64,000 bases of DNA. Origin: WHSW01 sp963842795. Its GTDB lineage: Bacteria; Actinomycetota; Thermoleophilia; Solirubrobacterales; 70-9. The notes under the pieces are model-generated. The model worked only from the letters and a program-made list of their open reading frames with translations. It made no database searches and was not told where the DNA came from. The stretch spans positions 48,746 to 112,745 of the forward strand of contig CAWJHV010000016.1 of NCBI GenBank assembly GCA_963842795.1, written 5' to 3'. Shown here piece after piece: positions 31,754 through 40,390 of this stretch (position 1 is the stretch's first letter; each line of letters starts with the position of its first letter). The position numbers and the translations under genes were made by a program.

Positions 31754-32162
31754 CGGCTGGCTGTGTAGTCGCGGGAGGTGACTCTCGAGGAAAGTCCGGA
31801 CACCATAGGGCGAGGGCGGTGGGTAACGCCCACCCGGGGAAACCCGCGGGACAGTGCCACAGAAATAACACCGCCGATGGCGCGCCCTGCGAGGCGGAGC
31901 GCAAGCGGAGCCGAGTCCCGGCGCCGTTGAGCCGGCTCGTTTCGTGAGGCGCGCACAGGCAAGGGTGAAATGGTGCGGTAAGAGCGCACCGGCGCCGCGG
32001 TGACGCGGCGGCCAGGCAAACCCCGCCCGGTGCAAGGCCAAGCAGGATCGACGACCCGGCCCGGCGAGATCCAGGTGGGCCGCAGGGCGAAAGCCCGGCC
32101 GGTGCCTAGGCACCGGCGAGATGGATGACTGCACACGACAGGATCCGGCTTACAGGCCAGCT
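31754..32162 (+). ncRNA. rnpB: RNase P RNA (bacterial class A)
   Basis: The conserved core GAGGAAAGTCCGGACACCA is present from about 31786, followed by the ACAGAAATAACACCGCC region and the late conserved blocks GGTAAGAGCGCACC, CAGGCAAACCCC and GGATGACTGCACACGACAGGATCCGGCTTA. The 5' GGCTGGC pairs with GGCCAGC at the 3' end to form P1. The RNA is the catalytic part of the tRNA 5'-processing enzyme. Ends are judged from P1 and may be off by a few bases. Confidence 0.95.
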
Positions 32163-32166
32163 ACGG

Positions 32167-32192
32167 AAGGGGCCCCGAAAGGGGCCTCTTCT
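32167..32192 (+). terminator. rnpB rho-independent terminator
   Basis: AGGGGCCCC and GGGGCCTCT form a nine-pair stem around a GAAA tetraloop, followed by a short TCT tract, just after the P1 3' strand. Confidence 0.8.
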
Positions 32193-32206
32193 ACGTCCGA
32201 GACCGC

Positions 32207-32734
32207 TTACGCACCTGGCCCCGGGTCCCACGGCCTCACCCGAGGGACCCAGCGGTTGACGTTGTCCATGTACCGGTCGTAGTCGTCGCCGAAGCGGCGG
32301 CGCAACGCCGGCTCCTCGACCAGGGGGAGATAGACGGCATTGACCGCGGCGAACAACGCGAGCCAGATCGCGAGGCCGGTGACTCCGAAGACCAGGGTCT
32401 CGCCGGCGAGAACGATGGCGACTCCGCTGATCATCGGATGGCGCAGGCGGCGATACGGGCCGGCGACGACGAGTCGGCGCGGCGGGTCCCAGGGCGCGAG
32501 GGTGCCGCGACCGCGCGACGCGAACAGCCTCACCGTCCAGGCGAAGAGCCCGACACCCGCCGCGATCAAGACCGCACCGGCGACCATCGCCGCCGCTCGC
32601 GCCGCCCCGTCCCATCCCCACTCTTCGTCGGCGGCGGCCACGATCAGTCCCGGGACGATCACCGTCGCCACGAAGGGCATCGGGAGGATCGCCCGCGCAA
32701 CGCGCCAGGCGCTTGGCGGGGCGCCGTCGACCAC
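32207..32734 (-). CDS. isoprenylcysteine carboxyl methyltransferase-family membrane protein
   Basis: A 175-residue integral membrane protein with about four hydrophobic helices (near 18-34, 45-68, 102-118 and 120-138). The PWDPPRRLVVAGPYRRLRHPMISG segment and the C-terminal EEPALRRRFGDDYDRYMDNVNRWVP are the cofactor-binding hallmarks of the ICMT/phospholipid methyltransferase family. The GTG start is at 32734. It probably methylates a small membrane substrate with SAM. It is convergent with rnpB, whose terminator separates them. Confidence 0.75.
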   Translation of the reverse strand: MVDGAPPSAWRVARAILPMPFVATVIVPGLIVAAADEEWGWDGAARAAAMVAGAVLIAAGVGLFAWTVRLFASRGRGTLAPWDPPRRLVVAGPYRRLRHPMISGVAIVLAGETLVFGVTGLAIWLALFAAVNAVYLPLVEEPALRRRFGDDYDRYMDNVNRWVPRVRPWDPGPGA

Positions 32735-32753
32735 GTAGCGATCCTACGAGCGC

Positions 32754-34172
32754 TCAGCAGCCCTGTGGCTTGGCGACGCCGGCGGCCGACGCGAGCTCGC
32801 AGTAGGCCGGCTTCGGCGCGCCGTTCGGCCGCAGGACCCCGAATCCCGACACCTTCGAGCCGTCGCCGTTGTCGTAGAGCCGGCTGACGATCGCCAGGCT
32901 CACGTCCGGGATCCGGCGCAGCACGTTCAGGCTGGATACGAGTGCCTGCGCCTGCTGCTCTTCGGTGTAGGCGTCCGGCCCGCTGGTGCTGTAGGCGAGC
33001 TCCGCGATCGCGATCGGCAGCGACCGGCCTGCCGCCGCGAGCCGGGCATGGAGCTCCTGGACCTGGACGCGCAGGCGCCCCAGGTAGCCGGCGGTCGGAT
33101 CGTTGGGCGAGGTGAACGGGGTGGTGGTGACCGCGTCGAAGCCGATCGCGTCAGCGGTCTCGATCCCGCCGCGCTCCAGTGCCTGGGCGAGGAACTCGCC
33201 GAACTCGAGCTTGGTCGACGCCGCCTCGCCGGGCGCCAGACCCCCGGTGATCAGCGGGATCGGGCTGCCCGCCGCGCGGACCGCGGCGGTCGTCTCGGCG
33301 ACCAGGCGCGAGAAGAGCCCCGGCTCGGGCTTGGCGCCCCAGAACGGCTCGTTGTTGGGCTCGAGCCAGATCTCGATCCCGGCGGCCTGCGGATAGCGCA
33401 GCGCGATCTGCGCCGCGGCCGCTCCGTAGTCGGCGAGGTGGCCCTCGGCCGGCGGATTGACGGCACCGGCGCAGGAGCCCGAGGCCGCCCAGCACGGGGC
33501 GTCGATAAAGGTGAACACCGGCCGCACGCCGACCGCCAGCATCGAGTTGTAGATCTCGTCGCTCGGGGCCCAGTTCCAGGCCGTCGGCGGCGGACCGGCC
33601 GTCGGTTGCAGCGTCCGCCAGGAGAGGTCCGCCCTGGCGATCGTCGCGCCTCCGGCGGCAAGCTCGTCGTAGCGGCCGGGTTGCGCGATCCAGTCCTCGA
33701 AATAGCCGAAGGCGATCGGACGCGGGTTCTCGAGCAGCGGCGCCAGCGGCTCGAGGTTGTTCTCACACGGGTCGAGGCGCTTGATCTTGCGCCCGTTCGG
33801 CTTCAGCTTCGCCTTTCCCGCGCAGCGGAACGGGACCAGCCCCGGGAGCTCCCCGCTGGCGCTCCACGAGCACTTGAAGCCCTTCAGTCGCTTCCCGGCT
33901 CGCAGCTGCTTGCAGCTCGAGATCTTGATCTTCGGGCCCTGCTCTGGAACCGCCAGGCCGGGCGTCGAGCTCGTTGATAGCTGCTTGCGCACGGCCTTCG
34001 TGGTCTTGCGCACGGCCTTCTTCTTCGCCTTCTTGATCGCGCTCGCCGACGGCTTCGCGGTCGAGGCGGCGGCTCCCGGGGCGCTCGCGAGCGCAGCGGT
34101 CGCGAGGGTCAGCGCCGCGAGCCCGGCGCAGAGCGCCGAGACGCACGCCCTGCTTGTCGCGGCTCGTCCCAA
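32754..34172 (-). CDS. secreted clan-A glycoside hydrolase-like protein
   Basis: A 472-residue exported protein. A Sec signal peptide ends near ALASAPGAAAS (about residue 35), then a Lys/Ala-rich linker and a small cysteine-containing segment precede a TIM-barrel domain. IWLEPNNEPFWG (near residue 265) carries the NE pair of the acid/base Glu, and PIAIAELAYSTSG (near 388) has the nucleophile Glu at a strand end, a clan GH-A arrangement seen in families 5 and 39. ARADLSWRTLQP and VRPVFTFIDAP are also typical. The substrate is unknown. Confidence 0.65.
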   Translation of the reverse strand: MGRAATSRACVSALCAGLAALTLATAALASAPGAAASTAKPSASAIKKAKKKAVRKTTKAVRKQLSTSSTPGLAVPEQGPKIKISSCKQLRAGKRLKGFKCSWSASGELPGLVPFRCAGKAKLKPNGRKIKRLDPCENNLEPLAPLLENPRPIAFGYFEDWIAQPGRYDELAAGGATIARADLSWRTLQPTAGPPPTAWNWAPSDEIYNSMLAVGVRPVFTFIDAPCWAASGSCAGAVNPPAEGHLADYGAAAAQIALRYPQAAGIEIWLEPNNEPFWGAKPEPGLFSRLVAETTAAVRAAGSPIPLITGGLAPGEAASTKLEFGEFLAQALERGGIETADAIGFDAVTTTPFTSPNDPTAGYLGRLRVQVQELHARLAAAGRSLPIAIAELAYSTSGPDAYTEEQQAQALVSSLNVLRRIPDVSLAIVSRLYDNGDGSKVSGFGVLRPNGAPKPAYCELASAAGVAKPQGC

Positions 34173-34287
34173 GGTCCCAGATCCCCCAACGGTCCGGCGC
34201 CTCCAACGACGACGACGTCCGGCCGCCGCGAACCATATCGCCGCGGGCCTTTGGCCGGCTGGAGCGGATGGTGGGCGGCGTCACCCC

Positions 34288-35112
34288 TCAGGGGGCGTGA
34301 CCGGCCTCGATGCGGCGCTTCCAGCGCCGCTGGCGGCGTTGCGCGTCGCGCATCCAGAGCGGCAGCAGCCGGGCCGCCAGGCCCGGCACCGAGTCGATCA
34401 GGCGAACCAGTCCGCCGCGCCAGCGCGGGATCGTGAGCACCACACGCGGGCGGTCGAGCAGCCCGGCCACCGCGGCGGCGACGGTCTCGGGTCGCAGCAG
34501 GGTCCCCGAGAACGACGGAGCGGCGTCGGGGTCGTCGAGCTTGTCCTGGAGCATCGGCGTCCAGATCCCGTCCGGGCACACGGCCGAGACCCGGATCCGG
34601 TCCGCGCCCGAGCGGCGCAAGTCGGCGAGCGCGCCGAGCGTGAACGCCATGGCCCCGTGCTTGGTCGCCGCGTAGAGGGCCTCGCCCGGCGGGGCGCCGA
34701 GGCCGGCGAGCGAGATCACGTTGATCAGGTGGCCGCGCCCGCTCGCCCGCATCCGCTCGAGCGCCGCGAGCGAGCCGTTGATCGTCCCCAGCGTGTTGAC
34801 CTCGAACAGCATCCGCCGCTGGGCCTCGTCGTGCTCCCAGACGTGGCCGGTGATCAGGACCCCGGCGTTGTTCACCCAGACGTCGAGCCCGCCGGCGCGC
34901 TCCGCCGCGGCGGCCGCAATTGCCCTGCAGGCCTCGGCGTCGCGCACGTCGAGCCCCGCGGCCCAGGCCGAGCCGCCGATCTCCTCCGCCGCCCGCTCGG
35001 CGGCATCCGCGTCGACGTCGGTCAGGTTGACCGCCAGCCCCCGAGCCGCGAGCGCACGGGCGATCTCGAGCCCGAGCCCTCTGCCCGCCCCGGTGACCAC
35101 CGCCGCGCCCAT
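34288..35112 (-). CDS. short-chain dehydrogenase/reductase
   Basis: A 274-residue classical SDR. VVTGAGRGLGLEIARAL (5-21) is the dinucleotide turn, LDVWVNNAGVLITG (about 76-89) the NNAG motif, INVISLAG (about 122-129) holds the catalytic Ser and YAATK (about 138-142) the Tyr/Lys pair. ATG 35112 is chosen because the Rossmann strand begins immediately after it. The C-terminal extension WMRDAQRRQRRWKRR is basic and may bind membranes. The substrate is unknown. Confidence 0.8.
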   Translation of the reverse strand: MGAAVVTGAGRGLGLEIARALAARGLAVNLTDVDADAAERAAEEIGGSAWAAGLDVRDAEACRAIAAAAAERAGGLDVWVNNAGVLITGHVWEHDEAQRRMLFEVNTLGTINGSLAALERMRASGRGHLINVISLAGLGAPPGEALYAATKHGAMAFTLGALADLRRSGADRIRVSAVCPDGIWTPMLQDKLDDPDAAPSFSGTLLRPETVAAAVAGLLDRPRVVLTIPRWRGGLVRLIDSVPGLAARLLPLWMRDAQRRQRRWKRRIEAGHAP

Positions 35113-35222
35113 TCGGCCGTCGATCCTAAGGCGAGATGCCCCACCCGCGCGGAAAACCACGCTCGGAGCGGGATATTTGCTTACGCTTTGCTAACACAAA
35201 GCACACGTCCACCTGAATTTGG

Positions 35223-35228
35223 TACAGT
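35223..35228 (+). promoter_or_regulatory. -10 element (TACAGT) before the riboswitch leader
   Basis: TACAGT lies about eight bases before the first paired bases of the c-di-AMP riboswitch, in an AT-richer stretch. No clear -35 hexamer is visible. Confidence 0.4.
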
Positions 35229-35229
35229 C

Positions 35230-35372
35230 GCCGCTCGCTTAATCCTCGTCGAATACGGCGGGGAGCGGGGGACCCAAATAGGGGACTTCGGTCACGGGGC
35301 GAATCGCCGGCATCCGCCGCGTAGCGCCAGCTCTTTCGGCGCGAGCCCGTCAGCTAACCCCGCCAGCGATCG
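35230..35372 (+). ncRNA. cyclic di-AMP riboswitch (ydaO/yuaA class)
   Basis: The leader contains the conserved blocks of this class in order: CGCTTAATCC at about 35236, GGAGCGGGGGACCCA at 35262, GGGGCGAATCGCCGG at 35296, GTAGCGCCAG at 35321, and GCCCGTCAGCTAACCCCG at 35345. The last is the most diagnostic. In actinobacteria this RNA precedes genes for cell-wall hydrolases and resuscitation factors and turns them down when c-di-AMP is high. The RlpA-like gene starts eight bases after its end, which fits. Confidence 0.88.
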
Positions 35373-35379
35373 AAAGAGA

Positions 35380-36135
35380 ATGGACGACTTCGACGCGCGC
35401 CGAGCGGCGCAGAACACCGATACGGATCGCCTCGGATTGCGATCAACACTGAGCGAGCGCCCTGACCGCATCGCCCTCTGGGCCGTGGTCATGGCGATCG
35501 TCGCGATGATCGCCGGGGTGATCAGCGCGCAGGCAAGCGCTTCCTCGGGCGGGATCGCCGGCAACGGCGGGACCGGCTCGGGCGACGGGGCGGGCCGGCA
35601 GGAGGGGACCCCCGGGTGCCCGGACACCGAGCTCGGCCAGCGCAAGCTCCAAAACGGCGACTGCGGCGGCGACGTCGCGACCCTGAACTGGATCCTGAAG
35701 GCCAAGGACTACGGCCAGCCACCGCTCGCCGACGAGTTCGGCGCCGCGACCGAGAGCGCCGTCGAAGCGTTTCAGCGCGACGCCGGCCTGGGCAGCGACG
35801 GGGTCGTCGACGAGTCGACCTCCTCGACTCTGGTCGACTCGATGCCGACCCAGCTCGCCACCTGGTACGGCCCCGGCCTGTTCGGCAACAAGACGGCGTG
35901 CGGGAAGACGCTCACGCCCGGAACCTTCGGCGTGGCCCACAAGACTCTGCCCTGCGGCTCGAAGGTCGTGCTCCGCTACCAGGGCCGCTTCGTACGCACC
36001 AAGGTGATCGATCGCGGTCCGTTCGCCAACGGCGCCGAGTGGGACCTGACCCAGGCGACCGCGGAAGAGCTTCACTTCGAGGCGACCGACGAGGTCCGCG
36101 TCGCCAAGCTCGCCAAGGGCGCGAAGCACAAGTAA
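35380..36135 (+). CDS. cell-wall protein with peptidoglycan-binding and RlpA-like (DPBB) domains
   Basis: A 251-residue exported or membrane-anchored protein. A hydrophobic segment (about residues 32-53) follows a polar N-terminus. A peptidoglycan-binding-1 domain follows (DVATLNWILKAKDYGQPPLADEFGAATESAVEAFQRDAGL, written here as a region spanning about 98-140). The C-terminal RlpA-like double-psi barrel has ATWYGPGLFGNKTACGKTL, TLPCGSKVVLRY and KVIDRGPF with the catalytic Asp. It is probably a lytic or peptidoglycan-remodelling enzyme, and the c-di-AMP riboswitch before it supports a cell-wall role. Confidence 0.8.
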   Translation: MDDFDARRAAQNTDTDRLGLRSTLSERPDRIALWAVVMAIVAMIAGVISAQASASSGGIAGNGGTGSGDGAGRQEGTPGCPDTELGQRKLQNGDCGGDVATLNWILKAKDYGQPPLADEFGAATESAVEAFQRDAGLGSDGVVDESTSSTLVDSMPTQLATWYGPGLFGNKTACGKTLTPGTFGVAHKTLPCGSKVVLRYQGRFVRTKVIDRGPFANGAEWDLTQATAEELHFEATDEVRVAKLAKGAKHK

Positions 36136-36159
36136 CCCGCGCCGGCCGGTGCCGCAGGC

Positions 36160-36726
36160 TTAGGCGGCCGCGGGCAGGACGGCCGAGTCCGACTGGTCCT
36201 GGGGCAGCGCGGCGGCGTTCGCGATCAGGCTCTGGAACTCGTTCATCGCCACCGTGGCGACCGCCTCGAGCAGCTCCTCGTCGGTCCAGCCATGCTCCCG
36301 CGCCTCCTCGGCGAGGTGCTGGGCGGGCCGCCCGTCGGTGGCGACGAGCGCCTCGAGGAAGGTGAGGATCGCGGCCTCGCGGGGGTCGGCGGAGTCGAAG
36401 CTGCGCGCGCTCGAGATCTCGTCGAGGCCGAGGCCGGCCGCGCGGGCCGTCTTCGCGTGCTGGGCGAGCGAGTAGGGGTCGCCGCGGCGCTCGGCGATGG
36501 CGAGCCCGATCCGCTCCCGGGTGGCCTGCGGCAGCGAGCCGCTGCGCAGCTCGTGGCGCATGCGGGCGTACGAGCGCAGCGCCGCGGGGGCGCCGGCGAG
36601 AACGCCGATGAACTTCGAGACCTCGCCGGCCGCGCCCTGCACGCCCTTGAGGATCTTGATGCTGCCCTCCGGTGCGGTGAGCTCATCGTGGATGTGGAAC
36701 CGGCTGATGTCTGTCTTCACGGTCAT
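36160..36726 (-). CDS. AhpD/carboxymuconolactone decarboxylase-fold protein lacking the CxxC cysteines
   Basis: A 188-residue AhpD-like helical protein. The family core normally reads E...CxxC...H; here the aligned stretch is ERRGDPYSLAQH (about residues 79-90), so both redox cysteines are replaced (Asp and Ser) while the Glu and His remain. It therefore cannot act as a disulfide peroxidase and may be a decarboxylase-like or structural homologue. ATG 36726 is divergent from glnA across a 235-bp AT-rich region. Confidence 0.7.
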   Translation of the reverse strand: MTVKTDISRFHIHDELTAPEGSIKILKGVQGAAGEVSKFIGVLAGAPAALRSYARMRHELRSGSLPQATRERIGLAIAERRGDPYSLAQHAKTARAAGLGLDEISSARSFDSADPREAAILTFLEALVATDGRPAQHLAEEAREHGWTDEELLEAVATVAMNEFQSLIANAAALPQDQSDSAVLPAAA

Positions 36727-36961
36727 CGGTGTGTCCTTTGTGGCCGGGCGGGCCGCGATGCCCGCTTACATAGCCGTTAACCCGCCTTTACTTTACTTTT
36801 AGCTAGTTACTTACCTGACGTAAGCAGATTACACGATTTCGGAGATCCTTGGTTAAGAATGGGGTGAAGATTTCGCCTCACCGCACGCCTCAACGGGATA
36901 TACGTCGCCGGACCGCGGTTGGACCACCGCACCTGCGGAGTCGCGGGGATACTCTTCGCCG
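36727..36961. promoter_or_regulatory. AT-rich divergent promoter region of the AhpD-like gene and glnA
   Basis: This intergenic region is much richer in A/T than its surroundings. It holds an inverted repeat CTTAC-N5-GTAAG (36811-36825) and a run of TTAC/TTAA steps from 36773. A nitrogen regulator of the GlnR type would be expected near glnA, but I cannot fit a full GlnR box; the role is unproven. Confidence 0.4.
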
Positions 36962-38320
36962 ATGGCAGCCGAGAACGAGCGTCCGGAGACCGCCGAGGAC
37001 GTGATCGCGGCCGTACGCGAGCGCGACGTCCGCTTCATCCGCCTCTGGTTCACCGACGTGCTCGGGCAGCTGAAGTCGTTCTCGATCAACTCCTCCGAGC
37101 TCGAGGACGCGTTCGAGGGGGGGATGGGTTTCGACGGCTCCTCGATCACCGGCTTCAACCCGATCGAGGAGTCGGACATGATCGCGATGCCGGATCCCTC
37201 GAGCTTCGCGATCCTGCCCTGGCGCCCGGCCGAGAACGGCACCGCGCGGATGTTCGCCGACATCCAGGTCCCGGGGGGCGAGCCGTACGAGGGCGATCCG
37301 CGCTGGATCCTCCGGCGGGCGCTGCAACGGGCCGAGGAGATGGGCTTCGAGGCCTACAACATCGGCCCCGAGCTCGAGTACTTCTACTTCAAGGACGCAC
37401 GGCCCGAGGGCGGGGTGCCGGAGATCCTCGACGAGGGCGGCTACTTCGACCTGACCACGCTCGACGCCGGCTCCGACGTCCGCCGGGAGACGATCCTGGC
37501 GCTGGAGCAGCTGGGGATCCACGTCGAGTACGCACACCACGAGGTCGGTCCCTCCCAGCACGAGGTCGACATGCGCTACAAGGACGCGCTCGCGATGTCC
37601 GACGACTGCATGACCTACCGGATCGTGGTCAAGGAGTACGCGATGAAGTACGGCTGGCACGCGACGTTCATGCCGAAGCCGCTGTTCAACGAGAACGGCT
37701 CCGGAATGCACGTCCACCAGTCGCTGTCAGCCGACGGGCGCAACGCCTTCTACGACGCCGACGACCAGTTCTACCTCTCGCCGACCGCGAAGTCGTTCAT
37801 CGCCGGCCAGTTGCGCCACGCGCGCGAGATCGCCCCGCTGTTCGCCCAGTGGGTGAACTCCTACAAGCGCCTGGTGCCGGGGTACGAGGCGCCGGTCTAC
37901 CTCGCCTGGTCGCGGCGCAACCGCTCGGCGCTGATCCGGGTGCCGCTCTACCACCCGGGCAAGGAGAAGGCGACGCGGGCCGAGCTGCGCTGCCCCGACC
38001 CGGCGTGCAACCCCTACCTCTGCTTCGCCGGGATGCTCCATGCGGGGCTCGAGGGGATCGAGCACGGCTACGAGCTGCCCGAGCCGATGGAGCAGAACCT
38101 CTATCACCTGACACCGGAGGAACGGGCGCAGCGCGGAATCGAGCAGCTCCCCGAGACGCTCGGCGAGGCGATCGAGGTCGCGGCCGAGTCCGAGCTCGTG
38201 CTTCGGGTGCTCGGCGAGCACACCTTCAAGCGCTTCATCGAGATCAAGCGCGAGGAGTGGGAGGAGTACCGGGTCCAGGTCACCCCCTGGGAGCTCGAGC
38301 GTTTCCTGCCCGTCCTCTAG
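36962..38320 (+). CDS. glnA: glutamine synthetase type I
   Basis: A 452-residue GSI. GFDGSSITGF (about 57-66) is the N-terminal signature, GPELEYFYF (about 134-142) and VGPSQHEVDMRYKDAL (about 195-210) carry metal-site glutamates, NGSGMHVHQSLS (about 249-260) the ATP region, and RSALIRVPLYHPGKEKATRAELRCPDPACNPYL the Arg/Glu active-site loop (about 323-355). The length and the missing 25-residue insertion suggest the GSI-alpha type; the region around NLYHLTPEERAQRG differs from the NLYDLPPEE adenylylation site, so feedback rather than adenylylation control is likely. Confidence 0.93.
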   Translation: MAAENERPETAEDVIAAVRERDVRFIRLWFTDVLGQLKSFSINSSELEDAFEGGMGFDGSSITGFNPIEESDMIAMPDPSSFAILPWRPAENGTARMFADIQVPGGEPYEGDPRWILRRALQRAEEMGFEAYNIGPELEYFYFKDARPEGGVPEILDEGGYFDLTTLDAGSDVRRETILALEQLGIHVEYAHHEVGPSQHEVDMRYKDALAMSDDCMTYRIVVKEYAMKYGWHATFMPKPLFNENGSGMHVHQSLSADGRNAFYDADDQFYLSPTAKSFIAGQLRHAREIAPLFAQWVNSYKRLVPGYEAPVYLAWSRRNRSALIRVPLYHPGKEKATRAELRCPDPACNPYLCFAGMLHAGLEGIEHGYELPEPMEQNLYHLTPEERAQRGIEQLPETLGEAIEVAAESELVLRVLGEHTFKRFIEIKREEWEEYRVQVTPWELERFLPVL

Positions 38321-38345
38321 GGCGCTCGGCCGACGACGCAGGCGG

Positions 38346-40277
38346 TCAGCAGCGCGGCTGCCGGCGCTCGGCAGCGCCGGGCGCCGGGCGCTGGCCTGCC
38401 AGCAGCGGCGCCGGCCCGGCCCGGCGAACCTGCCCGCAGTCCGGCCGCTGGCGTACCGGAAGGCGCAGCCGCAGCCGCTCGACCTCGATCGAGAACGTCG
38501 AGTTCGCCGGGCGCGCGTAGGGCGCGTCGGCGCCGAGCAGCTCGAGCTCGAGCGAGTGGCCGGGCGCGAACCTCCAGGCCGCGGGGTGCAGCTGGAAGAG
38601 CTGGCGCACGCCGGGCGCCGGGCGGTAGAGGCCGCGGGCGACCAGGCGCCTGCTCGCATCGTCCTCGGAGACATCCCAGAGCCGCGCCGCGATCTCGGCG
38701 TTCTCCGGCGCCGCGCCGCTGACCGCGATCCGGGCGGCCACCGTCGGGGCCCCGATGAGGGTGAAGCCGCGGGGACCGCTCACCGGCAGGGCGTAGGTCG
38801 CGGTGCCCAAGGCCCGCCCGGTCCGGACCTCGACGCAGCCGTCGCCGCCTCCCGCGGCCGGATCGAGCGCCAGCCCGGTCGACGGGTCGCCGCCCCCGGA
38901 GACGATCCGGCCGGGCTCGTTCGAGCGCAGCCGGACCTCCCCGCGGGTGAGCGCGGCGAAGCTCGAGGCGCGGAACCGCCTCCCGGGCGGGGCGCTGCGC
39001 GGACAGGTCTGCGCGTAGGCGACGACGCCGGGGCGGCGGGAGCGGCCGCGGCCGCGGAGCTCGTGGTCGAACCAGCCGTGGATCGCGCGCCGTAGCCGGG
39101 CGCGCTCGCGGCCCTTGTTCGCGGCCCGCTGGTGGCCGAAGTCGCCGAGCACGAGCGCCAGCGGGAGCCCGGGCCAGCGCCGCCGGGTGCGGTTGGCGAA
39201 CCGGAGCACCTCGTCGGCCGGGAAGAGGTCGTCGGTGAACCCCGAGGCGAGCAGCAGCGGCGCCGGGCGCCTGGTCGCCGGGACGTAGTAGGGCGAGTGG
39301 AAGCGGGCGAGCTGGTCGACGATCCGCGCCGCGGCCTCGTCGCTGTACGGCTCGCCGGCGTCGGTGCGCGCGACCCACCCGGCGACGTCGGCATCGGGGT
39401 CGAGACCCGGCGGGGCGAGGTATCCCATCGGGCGCCCGGGCACGAACGGCTCGTCGAGCGGCTGGCCGGGGCCGATCGCGAACTGAGCCGCGGCGAAGAT
39501 CGCGTTCACGACCGACGCCTTCTCGACTCCGACCGGGGAGGTCGCGAGCGAGCGCGGCGTGATCGCGTCGGCGAAGACGCGTCCGTTCGGCGCCGCCGCG
39601 TAGACCAGGTCGGTCCACGGGATCACCGGCGCCGCAGCGGCAAGCTTCAGCGGCGTGCCGGCCGGGCTGCGCCACGGGACGAGGCTGCCGTCGGGAAGCA
39701 TCACCCGGTCGCGCAGCGCGGCGAGCATCAGCGACTGGCCGCCGCCGTAGCTGTCGCCGGCGACGGCGATCCGCCGCGGATCGGCGATCCGCTCGTCGAC
39801 CAGACGGCCGATCAGCTCCTGGATGTCGCGGACCTCGTAGCGGACGTCGGCGAGATGGATGTAGCCGGCGGCGCACGTCTGCGGGTTGGCCAGCCGCGCG
39901 TCGGGCGTGCCGCACGATCCCCACAGCCCGCGGGCCGTGAACGTGAGCACCGCGTAGCCGTCGCGCGCCCAGGCGTACGCGTTGTCCGTGTAGGCGCCGT
40001 CGCCCGGATCGAGGTACTCGTACTTCGAGTTGCCGAAGCCGTGCACCAGGACCACGAGCGCCCGCGGGCGCTCGGCCGCCCCACCGGGCAGGGTCACCGT
40101 CGTGTCGAGCGGGACACCGTCCCAGGTTCGGACCAGTCCCGAGCACTGCTCGACGCCCTCGACCGGCCCGCATTCCGTGAGGCCCAATGGCGCGCCGGGT
40201 GTGGCGCCGGCCGCGGCCGGCAAGAGCAGGCCGAGCCAGATCACCGCCGCGGGACAGGAGGACCCGATCGCCTTCAC
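38346..40277 (-). CDS. secreted CocE/X-Pro dipeptidyl-peptidase-like hydrolase
   Basis: A 643-residue exported serine hydrolase. The signal peptide covers about residues 1-25 (IWLGLLLPAAAGATPG). VVLVHGFGNSKYEYL near 75 is the oxyanion segment, VAGDSYGGGQSLML near 172 the nucleophile elbow with Ser, SGFTDDLFPADEV near 348 the acid, and LGDFGHQRA near 378 the histidine. The C-terminal region from about 430 is a jelly-roll beta domain as in CocE/S15 enzymes. It would cleave peptides or esters outside the cell. The GTG start at 40277 is 114 bp from the divergent FG-GAP gene. Confidence 0.75.
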   Translation of the reverse strand: MKAIGSSCPAAVIWLGLLLPAAAGATPGAPLGLTECGPVEGVEQCSGLVRTWDGVPLDTTVTLPGGAAERPRALVVLVHGFGNSKYEYLDPGDGAYTDNAYAWARDGYAVLTFTARGLWGSCGTPDARLANPQTCAAGYIHLADVRYEVRDIQELIGRLVDERIADPRRIAVAGDSYGGGQSLMLAALRDRVMLPDGSLVPWRSPAGTPLKLAAAAPVIPWTDLVYAAAPNGRVFADAITPRSLATSPVGVEKASVVNAIFAAAQFAIGPGQPLDEPFVPGRPMGYLAPPGLDPDADVAGWVARTDAGEPYSDEAAARIVDQLARFHSPYYVPATRRPAPLLLASGFTDDLFPADEVLRFANRTRRRWPGLPLALVLGDFGHQRAANKGRERARLRRAIHGWFDHELRGRGRSRRPGVVAYAQTCPRSAPPGRRFRASSFAALTRGEVRLRSNEPGRIVSGGGDPSTGLALDPAAGGGDGCVEVRTGRALGTATYALPVSGPRGFTLIGAPTVAARIAVSGAAPENAEIAARLWDVSEDDASRRLVARGLYRPAPGVRQLFQLHPAAWRFAPGHSLELELLGADAPYARPANSTFSIEVERLRLRLPVRQRPDCGQVRRAGPAPLLAGQRPAPGAAERRQPRC

Positions 40278-40390
40278 CGGCGCAGTCTCGCCTGCCCGCG
40301 CGGCGCTCGCGCCACCAGGGTCGATCCTTGGCTTGCGACGCGGAGATCCCGTGGTACGGTCGGTCGCACCACGCAGAGGAGGAGAGCAGG

